Below, piece by piece: positions 1-5,192 of a stretch of DNA of 5,252 nucleotides (position 1 is the first letter of the stretch; each line of letters begins with the position of its first letter). The stretch is from an uncultured Acidaminococcus sp. (GTDB lineage: Bacteria; Bacillota; Negativicutes; Acidaminococcales; Acidaminococcaceae), in assembly GCA_900770265.1 (NCBI GenBank), contig CAAGJR010000122.1, positions 1 to 5,252 on the forward strand, read 5' to 3'. A model generated the notes under the pieces. The model saw nothing but the letters and a program-made list of their open reading frames with translations, made no database searches and had not been told where the DNA came from. The translations under genes were made by a program, and so were the position numbers.

Positions 1-519
1 CTCCTGCTCGGCCAGCAGGTCCCCTTTTACCGTCTTCGGACCCCGCCCCAGGGCGATCTGCCCGGTGGTGGCGATTTCCAGGATCTTATATTGCTTCAGC
101 ATCTGCTCCAGGGCCTGGATGTGGTCCGTTCCCCCGGTGAGCCGCAGGATCAGCGACTCCGGATATACGTCCACCACCTTGGCGTGGAACAGGTTGGCCA
201 GGTTCGTCAGTTCCTCCCGCAGCTGGGGCGTGGGCGCGCTGACCTTGATCAGGGTCAGCTCGTAGCTCACCAGAGGGGCATCATCCAGGTTCACCACCTT
301 CACCACGTCGATGAGCTGGCTGAGCTGATGCAGGGCCTGGTCCAGCTGGAAGCGGCTCTCCACCCCCACCACCAGGTTGATCCGGCTCACTTCCGGGATT
401 TCCGTATAACCCACATTCAGGCATTCGATGTTGATGTTCCGGCGGGCGATGAGCCCGGCCACATGGGACAGGACCCCCGGCCGGTTATTGACCAAAAGGG
501 CGATATGCTGCCATTTCAT
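1..519 (-). CDS. ilvN: Acetolactate synthase small (regulatory) subunit, 3' end outside window
   Basis: Regulatory subunit of acetohydroxyacid synthase; it binds IlvB, raises its activity and usually confers valine feedback inhibition. I translated the minus strand from ATG at 519-517: 173 codons are open to the window edge with no stop. Family members are usually about 160-175 residues, so only a few residues are probably missing. An N-terminal ACT domain spans about residues 3-76, opening HIALLVNNRPGVLSHVAGL and continuing with RRNINIECLNVGYTE; a second domain begins near YELTLIKVSAP and runs to the end. Gly15 and Asn30 align with E. coli IlvH Gly14 and Asn29, positions where substitutions are known to relieve valine inhibition, so feedback control looks intact (inference). 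The start is set by AGGAGG at 526-531, inside the end of ilvB. The ATG overlaps the ilvB TGA as ATGA, indicating translational coupling. The gene could equally be called ilvH. Confidence 0.95.
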   Translation of the reverse strand, partial: MKWQHIALLVNNRPGVLSHVAGLIARRNINIECLNVGYTEIPEVSRINLVVGVESRFQLDQALHQLSQLIDVVKVVNLDDAPLVSYELTLIKVSAPTPQLREELTNLANLFHAKVVDVYPESLILRLTGGTDHIQALEQMLKQYKILEIATTGQIALGRGPKTVKGDLLAEQE

Positions 520-2228
520 GGTTTTCCTCCTTCTGTCTCTTCAGGCCCCAGGATCATCTGATCCAGGCCCTTGCTGCCCGGTACCACCGGGTATACCCGT
601 TCATCCTCCGGAATGGTCACTTCCAGCAGGGCAGAATCCTCCGTGTTAAACAGGAAGTCCAGGCCCTCCGCCAGTTCCTCCGGCCGGCTGATGCTCCGGG
701 AAGGGATGCCCATGGCCTGAGCGATGGCCGCCATGGAGGGCTTGTGGATCAGTTTCGTCTGGGAATACCGGCCGCCCCGGAACAGGCCCTGCAGCTGGCG
801 CACCATGCCCAGCTGGCCGTTGCGCAGGACGATGGTCTTCACGTGGATGCCGTAGGTGGGCAGCGTAGTGAATTCCTGGCAGTTCATGAGGATGCTGCCG
901 TCTCCGGTGATGAGCAGGACCGTCCTGTCCGGTTCCCCCACCTTGGCGCCCAGGGCGGCCGGCAGGCCGAAGCCCATGGTGCCCAGACCCCCGGACGTGA
1001 GGAAATGCCGGGGCTGCTCCGTGGGAAAGAACTGGGCCGCCCACATCTGGTGCTGGCCCACATCCGTGACTACGATGGTATCCTTCGGAGCCCGTTTGGC
1101 GGCTTCCTTCAGCGCCACTTCCGGCGAGATGCCGCCGCTGCAGTGGTGGGCTGAAAAGGGTACTTCCCGCTTCATTTCTTCTGCCTGTTCCCGCCAGGGG
1201 GCAAAAGCCTGCCGGCATTCTCCGGCAAAGGGTTCCACCAGCTGGCGCAGCAGGGGCAGGGATTCCTGCAGGCTGCCCGGCACGGCTACCTGCACCGGGA
1301 TGATCTTGTTGATTTCTCCCGGTTCCACATTGAAATGGACGATCCGGGCCGCCGGGGCGAACAGGCTGGCCTTGGCCGTGGACCGTTCGTCGAACCGCAC
1401 CCCGAAGGCCAGCAGCAGGTCGCAGCCGGACACAGCCTGGTTGGCTGCATAGCCGCCATGCATGCCCAGCATCCCCAGGTTCTGGGGCAGGCTGTCAGGC
1501 ACAGCACCCTTCCCCATCAGGGTCGTCACCACCGGGATGCCCGTTTCTTCCGCCAGCCGGGTCAGTTCCGGCGCCGTCTCGGACAGGATGACGCCGCCTC
1601 CGGCCATGATCACCGGCCGGTGGGCCCGGCGCAACGCTTCCGCCGCCCGTTCCACGTCACTGCGGCGGGGATGGAGTCCTCCCTGGTAGCCCAGCATATG
1701 GACGGATTCCGGATACTTGAAATCCAGTTTCGCATCGAACACGTCGGTGACGATATCGATGAGCACCGGTCCCGGCCGTCCGGTGCGGGCGATGTAGAAC
1801 GCTTCCTTCAGCACCTGGGGCAGGTTCTCCACCCGCCGCACCAGGTAGTTGTATTTCGTGATGGACGTGGTGATCCCCGCCGTATCCGCCTCCTGGAAAG
1901 CATCCTGGCCAATCAGGGACGTGGCCACCTGGCCGCTGATGATCACCAGGGGGATGGAATCCATATGGGCCGTGGCAATGCCCGTGACCATATTGCACAC
2001 CCCGGGCCCGCTGGTGGCGATGCACACCCCCACCTTCCCGGTGGCCCGGGCATAGCCGTCGGCCGCATGGATGGCCCCCTGTTCGTGGCCGGTGAGGATG
2101 TGCGGGAATTTCGTCTTATAGATGGCATCATACAGGCCCAGTACGGCACCGCCCGGGTAGCCGAACACCACCGGGACCTGTTCTTCTTTCAAACATGCAA
2201 GGATGGCTTCTGCGCCGGTCATTTCCAT
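516..2228 (-). CDS. ilvB: Acetolactate synthase large (catalytic) subunit
   Basis: Cytoplasmic ThDP/Mg/FAD enzyme that condenses two pyruvates to 2-acetolactate (valine/leucine branch) or pyruvate with 2-ketobutyrate (isoleucine branch). It has 570 residues, the family's usual length. An N-terminal ThDP pyrimidine-binding domain (about 1-165) has YPGGA at 24-28 and the catalytic Glu49 in GHEQGA. The central FAD-binding domain (about 190-330) includes FGVRFDER at 275-282. The C-terminal ThDP diphosphate domain (about 370-545) has GDG at 442-444 and Asn470, 27 residues after Asp443, as expected for the two Mg ligands. Oddities: Leu479 replaces the substrate-selecting Trp (VRQLQ instead of VRQWQ), Arg469 replaces the first Asn of the NN pair, Glu281 replaces the second Asp of RFDDR, and Ala102 sits at the plant Pro197 position. 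Start ATG at 2228 is chosen because AGGAGG lies at 2236-2241, 7 nt away; Met3 is too far for that site. First gene of the operon, under T-box control. The neighbouring small subunit argues against another ThDP enzyme. Confidence 0.97.
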   Translation of the reverse strand: MEMTGAEAILACLKEEQVPVVFGYPGGAVLGLYDAIYKTKFPHILTGHEQGAIHAADGYARATGKVGVCIATSGPGVCNMVTGIATAHMDSIPLVIISGQVATSLIGQDAFQEADTAGITTSITKYNYLVRRVENLPQVLKEAFYIARTGRPGPVLIDIVTDVFDAKLDFKYPESVHMLGYQGGLHPRRSDVERAAEALRRAHRPVIMAGGGVILSETAPELTRLAEETGIPVVTTLMGKGAVPDSLPQNLGMLGMHGGYAANQAVSGCDLLLAFGVRFDERSTAKASLFAPAARIVHFNVEPGEINKIIPVQVAVPGSLQESLPLLRQLVEPFAGECRQAFAPWREQAEEMKREVPFSAHHCSGGISPEVALKEAAKRAPKDTIVVTDVGQHQMWAAQFFPTEQPRHFLTSGGLGTMGFGLPAALGAKVGEPDRTVLLITGDGSILMNCQEFTTLPTYGIHVKTIVLRNGQLGMVRQLQGLFRGGRYSQTKLIHKPSMAAIAQAMGIPSRSISRPEELAEGLDFLFNTEDSALLEVTIPEDERVYPVVPGSKGLDQMILGPEETEGGKP

Positions 2229-2270
2229 GAAGGGACCTCCTTTTCTTTCCTGTCCGCGGGTATTTTTTGC

Positions 2271-2328
2271 TCCTTTTCAATGCTGCCCTGGTATCCGGGC
2301 TATCCTTTTCAAATGGGGTCCTGGTATC
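2271..2328 (-). repeat. Imperfect direct repeat in the ilvB leader, with a small inverted repeat
   Basis: Two copies lie between the T-box terminator and the ilvB ribosome binding site. On the plus strand they read tccttttcaa, then 7 or 8 variable nt, then ctggtatc, at 2271-2295 and 2303-2328. The two outer blocks are identical between copies. The upstream copy (as transcribed) also overlaps an inverted repeat, ggggtc at 2315-2320 and gacccc at 2331-2336, with a 10-nt loop and no T-run after it. The function is unknown; it may be a small duplication or a binding site. Confidence 0.6.
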
Positions 2329-2347
2329 ATGACCCCGCTTCACACAT

Positions 2348-2374
2348 AAAAAAACCGCCCCTCGAAAGGGACGG
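2348..2374 (-). terminator. Regulated intrinsic terminator of the ilvB T-box leader
   Basis: On the minus strand CCGUCCCU (2374-2367) pairs with AGGGGCGG (2362-2355) around a UUCG tetraloop, with one G-U pair, followed by seven U residues (2354-2348). Its 5' arm is the same segment needed for the antiterminator, so the two folds exclude each other. The default with charged tRNA is termination, about 120 nt before the ilvB start. Confidence 0.93.
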
Positions 2375-2617
2375 AAAATCCGCGGTACCACCCTGTTTCC
2401 CCGAAAGGTTCCCTTCGGGGCACTTTGTCACGTACAAGCATACGCGCTTCCGATAACGGGGAATACCGTCCAGGCCTACTTGCTTTGTTCAGCCTGTCTC
2501 CTCCGGGACCAGTTTCAAACAGTTCCTCTCCATGGCTCGCACCGGCCGCCATGTCTCTGCAGAGAATTCCTGCCCTACTCTTTCCCTTCATGGGCTTATC
2601 CTGTAAAATTGTGAATT
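2348..2617 (-). promoter_or_regulatory. T-box riboswitch, predicted leucine (CUG) specifier, upstream of ilvB
   Basis: The leader RNA senses uncharged tRNA and controls readthrough into ilvB-ilvN. Read on the minus strand, it contains the T-box AGGGUGGUACCGCG at 2394-2381. The antiterminator would pair AGGG with CCCU (2370-2367) and GCGG with CCGU, leaving the 7-nt bulge UGGUACC; UGGU would pair with a tRNA ending ACCA, as tRNA-Leu does. Stem I starts with the AUGA kink-turn segment at 2591-2588 and has AGUA at 2579-2576 opposite GAAA at 2516-2513. GGGCAG (2575-2570) pairs with CUGUUU (2522-2517) above the specifier loop, and GGGA (2586-2583) with UCCC (2508-2505) below it. The distal-loop motif GGUGCGAGCC is at 2543-2534. 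The triplet after GAAA is CUG (2512-2510), the specifier position by analogy with the glyQS leader. A hairpin of about 9 bp at 2420-2399 is Stem III. The 5' end is estimated from the promoter. Leucine T-box control of ilv operons is known in Bacillus subtilis. Confidence 0.93.
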
Positions 2618-2623
2618 GCTCCT

Positions 2624-2652
2624 ATTTTATCCTGTGAGTGGACACTTGTCAA
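2624..2652 (-). promoter_or_regulatory. Sigma-A-type promoter of ilvB-ilvN
   Basis: On the minus strand a consensus -35 TTGACA (2652-2647) and a -10 TAAAAT (2629-2624) are separated by exactly 17 nt. An A-run lies just upstream of the -35. Transcription should begin near 2617, placing the whole T-box in the leader. The promoter diverges from the one serving the sensor kinase, whose -10 is about 100 bp away. Confidence 0.88.
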
Positions 2653-2750
2653 CGATTTTTTCAGGAATGTTGCAGAAAACCGCAGATTCTAAAATAAGCG
2701 TAAACAAATAAACACTTTTCTTCCCCACCTGCCGAAATCCTCCGGAAAAA

Positions 2751-2759
2751 TGCTATAAT
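2751..2759 (+). promoter_or_regulatory. Extended -10 promoter for the two-component operon
   Basis: TGCTATAAT is a perfect extended -10 (TGN-TATAAT). The hexamer at the expected -35 position is gccgaa, which is poor, so recognition would depend on the extended -10 or on an activator. The expected transcription start is about 2766, giving a leader of roughly 38 nt before GTG 2804. Autoregulation by the response regulator is possible, but no clear direct-repeat operator is visible. Confidence 0.7.
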
Positions 2760-2776
2760 GGAATCATTCTAAAGAA

Positions 2777-2803
2777 AGGAGTGCCCTGCCCCCGCAGGGC
2801 GTT
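2777..2803 (+). promoter_or_regulatory. Ribosome binding site separated from the kinase start by a hairpin
   Basis: AGGAG lies at 2777-2781, 22 nt before GTG 2804, which is too far for normal initiation. Between them GCCCTGC (2783-2789) and GCAGGGC (2794-2800) form a perfect 7-bp GC-rich stem with a CCCC loop. If the stem folds, only 4 unpaired nt remain between AGGAG and GTG. The hairpin may shorten the effective spacing or modulate translation; it could also be a protein-binding palindrome in the DNA. Confidence 0.6.
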
Positions 2804-4309
2804 GTGGAACCTATGCGCTGGAAAGATCTGCCCATCCGGAAACGGCTGCTGGCGGCCAACTATATGATGATCCTGACCCCCCTTCTGTGCTTCATGCTGC
2901 TCAGTGTGGGGATCTTCTGGATCTTCGGCATGGAAAACCTGAACCGCAGCAGCGTACTTTCCTTCATCTGGCCGGAAAGCGGCCCCACCCTGTCCATCCA
3001 GTTCGAGCTGACCCGTCTGCGGGTCCGGGCCGACCATTACGATCCGGCCAAGCCCCATCCCCTGCTGCTGGTCAGCGACCATCTGGAGGACCAGGGCCTG
3101 CGGGTCATGCTGGCCCAGAATGGAGTCCCCTTCTATGTGACCGAAGGCCAGGATCCGGAGGAGATCCGGAAGACCGCCGAAGCGGAGACCCCGGAAGGCC
3201 GGGGGGCCATCAGTTGGGGCAAGAAAGGCGTGGCTTTCCGCTACCGTTCCATGCAGACCGGCGTGGAAGCCTATGTGGCAGGGGCCGACCCTCTGGTGGA
3301 AATGGACGATACGTTCGCCCTGCATTCCAAGGAACTGTTCAAGGGCAGCTTCATCGGGGCGTTCCTGCTGGTGCTGCTCATGGCAGCCCTGGCCGGTCTG
3401 GCCCTTTCCCGGCTCATGGCCGTGCAGCTGCTGAAGCCCCTGAACAAACTGCGCCGGGTGGCCGCCCAGGTCAGCCGGGGGGATCTGGATACGCCGGTGA
3501 AGGCTGACAGCCGGGATGAAATCGGCGACACCCTGCGGGCCTTCGAGAAGACCCGGATGGAACTGAAGGCCGCCCGCCAGAAACGGATCCAGTACGACCA
3601 GAGCCGGAAGGAACTGCTGGCCGGCATCGCCCACGACCTGGCCACGCCCCTTACCAAAATCCAGGGTTACGCCTCCGGGCTGAAGGACGGCATCGCCGAT
3701 ACCCCGGAAAAGCAGCAGCGGTACCTGGACAAGATCCTGGAGACCACGGAGAGCATGGCCAAACTGAACCAGACCCTGTTCCTGTTCTCCAAACTGGACC
3801 TGGATCAGATTCCCTTCCATTGGGAAACTGTGGATCTGTGCCAGTATCTCTCGGATTATGTAGAAGAGCAGCAGGACCACTGGTCCCGGAACGGGCTGTC
3901 CGTCACGTTCCGGAGTGCCCTGCCCCGGGCGATGGTCCGTCTGGACCGGGACCAGTTCGCCCGGGTGCTGGAAAACCTGCTGAGCAACAGCTGGAAGTAC
4001 CGGCGGGGGAATACCGGCACGGTAGTGCTGAGCCTGGAACCGGGCCGCACCGGGTATGTGGAGCTGCGCTGCAGCGATGACGGCCAGGGTGTGGCCGAAA
4101 ACCAGCTGGACAAGATCTTCGACAGCTTCTACCGGACCGACCGGGCCCGCAGCCATGTGGCCGGCGGCAGCGGTCTGGGCCTGGCCGTGGTCCGGAAGAT
4201 CGTGGAAACCATGAAAGGAAGCATCCGGGCCCTGCCCAACAAGCCCAGGGGATTGATTGTCGCCATGGAATTGCCGATGGAGGAGGAAACAGCATGCAAA
4301 AAATCTTGA
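2804..4309 (+). CDS. Membrane sensor histidine kinase of a two-component system
   Basis: The 501-residue kinase autophosphorylates on His and passes the phosphate to the response regulator encoded next. Visible domains: a basic N-terminus, transmembrane segment 1 (about 17-42), an extracytoplasmic sensor region of about 135 residues that I do not recognise, transmembrane segment 2 (about 181-205), a HAMP linker (about 206-260, with DEIG at 238-241), the dimerisation/phosphoacceptor domain with His277 in GIAHDLATPLT, and an HATPase_c domain. The latter has N-box ENLLSNSWKY (Asn391, Asn395), G1 box DDGQG (425-429), F box IFDSFYR, and G2 box GGSGLGL (454-460). HD followed by Thr281 fits a bifunctional kinase/phosphatase. 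The start is uncertain: GTG 2804 has AGGAG behind a hairpin, while ATG 2813, three codons in, has no clear site. The gene overlaps the regulator by 16 nt. Kinase before regulator is the less usual order. Its signal cannot be told from sequence. Confidence 0.93.
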   Translation: MEPMRWKDLPIRKRLLAANYMMILTPLLCFMLLSVGIFWIFGMENLNRSSVLSFIWPESGPTLSIQFELTRLRVRADHYDPAKPHPLLLVSDHLEDQGLRVMLAQNGVPFYVTEGQDPEEIRKTAEAETPEGRGAISWGKKGVAFRYRSMQTGVEAYVAGADPLVEMDDTFALHSKELFKGSFIGAFLLVLLMAALAGLALSRLMAVQLLKPLNKLRRVAAQVSRGDLDTPVKADSRDEIGDTLRAFEKTRMELKAARQKRIQYDQSRKELLAGIAHDLATPLTKIQGYASGLKDGIADTPEKQQRYLDKILETTESMAKLNQTLFLFSKLDLDQIPFHWETVDLCQYLSDYVEEQQDHWSRNGLSVTFRSALPRAMVRLDRDQFARVLENLLSNSWKYRRGNTGTVVLSLEPGRTGYVELRCSDDGQGVAENQLDKIFDSFYRTDRARSHVAGGSGLGLAVVRKIVETMKGSIRALPNKPRGLIVAMELPMEEETACKKS

Positions 4310-4980
4310 TCATAGAAGATGATATGGATATCGCCGAACTGGAACGGGATTATCTGGAAGCCAACGGCTTTGCCGTGGAAATCGTGGGCGATGGCGCCCT
4401 GGGCGAGAAGCGGGCCCTGGAGGCCGACGTGGATCTCATCCTGCTGGACATCATGCTGCCCGGCATGGATGGGTTCCAGGTGTGCCGCAAGGTGCGGGAA
4501 GTGCGGAACATCCCCATCCTGCTGGTGTCTGCCCGGCAGGAGGACGTGGACAAGATCCGGGGGCTGGGCCTGGGCGCCGATGACTACATCGTGAAGCCCT
4601 TCAGCCCCAGCGAACTGGTAGCCCGGGTGAAAGCCCATCTGCAGCGCTACCAGCAGCTCACCGGCAAAAAGAGTGCCGCCAATGTGCTCCAGCGGGGCGC
4701 CCTGACCATCGACAAGGACGGCCACCGGGTATTTCTGAACGGCAAAGAGATCCCCATGCCCAACAAGGAATTCGCTCTGCTATTGTTCCTGGCCGAGAAC
4801 CCGGGTGTGGTATTCAGCAAGGAGACCCTGTTCGAACGGATCTGGGGCGAGGATTCCCTGGGGGACACGGCCACGGTTTCCGTGCACGTGAACCGGATCC
4901 GGGAAAAGATCGAACCTTCCACCGCCAAGCCCACGTATATCGAGACCGTGTGGGGCGTGGGATACCGATTCAAAAAATAA
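4294..4980 (+). CDS. OmpR/PhoB-family response regulator
   Basis: A 228-residue cytoplasmic DNA-binding regulator, the presumed partner of the upstream kinase. The receiver domain (about 1-118) has the acidic pocket Glu8/Asp9/Asp10, phosphoacceptor Asp52 in LLDIMLPG, Ser79 at the switch Thr/Ser position, Tyr98 as the aromatic switch and Lys101 in VKPF. The C-terminal winged helix (about 132-226) has NKEFALLLFLAEN, a recognition region DTATVSVHVNRIREKI and the terminal hairpin YIETVWGVGYRF, all typical of the OmpR/PhoB class. All catalytic residues are present, so it should respond to phosphorylation. ATG 4294 is supported by GGAGGAGG at 4279-4286 with a 7-nt gap, inside the end of the kinase gene. 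The 16-nt overlap implies co-translation. The regulon is unknown, and the class motif is too general to choose a named system. Confidence 0.96.
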   Translation: MQKILIIEDDMDIAELERDYLEANGFAVEIVGDGALGEKRALEADVDLILLDIMLPGMDGFQVCRKVREVRNIPILLVSARQEDVDKIRGLGLGADDYIVKPFSPSELVARVKAHLQRYQQLTGKKSAANVLQRGALTIDKDGHRVFLNGKEIPMPNKEFALLLFLAENPGVVFSKETLFERIWGEDSLGDTATVSVHVNRIREKIEPSTAKPTYIETVWGVGYRFKK

Positions 4981-5006
4981 GGACTGCAGTCGCCGCCCTT
5001 ATTTTT
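4973..5006 (+). terminator. Probable intrinsic terminator after the response regulator
   Basis: AAAAATAAGG (4973-4982), which contains the stop codon, is the perfect inverted complement of CCTTATTTTT (4997-5006), with a 14-nt loop. It ends in a T-run and starts with an A-run, so it could act on either strand. Only the inner pairs are G-C, so strength is uncertain. The loop contains most of the palindrome gactgcagtc (4982-4991). Confidence 0.6.
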
Positions 5007-5010
5007 GGGG

Positions 5011-5090
5011 CTGCCGGGTGGCTCTCGCCACCCTATGTCTCTGGCCGATGGAAGCCAGCTTGCGCTGGCAGGAATATACCCTTCCAGGGT
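5011..5090. other. Non-coding stretch with three consecutive hairpins
   Basis: No credible gene lies between the response regulator and the next promoter. The stretch holds GGGTGGC/GCCACCC (5016-5022 and 5027-5033, loop TCTC), GCCAGC/GCTGGC (5054-5059 and 5064-5069, loop TTGC) and ACCCT/AGGGT (5078-5082 and 5086-5090, loop TCC). CTGGC at 5041-5045 could pair instead with GCCAG at 5054-5058. None is followed by a long T-run. It may be a dispersed repeat, a small RNA or a processed 3' end; I cannot choose. From 5091 to 5157 the sequence becomes AT-rich and leads into the next promoter. Confidence 0.5.
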
Positions 5091-5157
5091 CCACTATTCC
5101 AAATGTTACACTTTATGTTTTGAACATGCATACCTGAAAATATTTTAAAAAAATCCG

Positions 5158-5186
5158 TTGACAAGTGTACTTGCACAATGTATACT
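5158..5186 (+). promoter_or_regulatory. Strong sigma-A-type promoter of the second T-box leader
   Basis: Consensus -35 TTGACA (5158-5163) and -10 TATACT (5181-5186) are 17 nt apart, preceded by an AT-rich tract with long A-runs. The predicted start is about 5193. The core GTTGACAAGTGT is identical to that of the ilvB promoter. Confidence 0.87.
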
Positions 5187-5192
5187 TAGCTC

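Noticed and set aside
91..561. A 156-codon open frame on the plus strand over ilvN
   Set aside because: Antisense to the conserved ACT-domain gene, with biased composition and no convincing ribosome binding site.
2277..2330. A 17-codon leader peptide after the T-box terminator, minus strand
   Set aside because: There is no good ribosome binding site and no run of Leu, Val or Ile codons, so attenuation by translation is not supported.
1335..2456. A 373-codon open frame on the plus strand, antisense to ilvB
   Set aside because: It is opposite a clearly conserved gene, its product is low-complexity (rich in His, Gln, Gly, Arg), and it runs on through the T-box region. GC-rich coding sequence often leaves such frames open.
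2508..2513. Alternative T-box specifiers ACU (Thr), UGG (Trp) or GUC (Val)
   Set aside because: The GAAA register of the specifier loop and the flanking helices place CUG at the specifier, and the controlled genes fit leucine. GUC falls into the lower helix.
2340..2591. An 83-codon open frame within the ilvB leader, minus strand
   Set aside because: It coincides with the T-box Stem I to terminator region, which is explained by RNA structure. Its ATG is part of the conserved AUGA kink-turn motif.
2786..2788. CTG start for the kinase, 4 nt after AGGAG
   Set aside because: It is a rare start codon with too short a gap, and it lies inside a stable hairpin. The extra residues (Leu-Pro-Pro-Pro-Gln) are not typical of a kinase N-terminus.
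2753..4156. A 467-codon open frame on the minus strand, antisense to the sensor kinase
   Set aside because: It is rich in Gln, Gly, Pro and His with no recognisable domain and mirrors the conserved kinase. It is a shadow frame.
4982..4991. Palindrome gactgcagtc as a regulator site
   Set aside because: It sits in the loop of the probable terminator, downstream of the genes, and a 10-bp palindrome alone is weak evidence.
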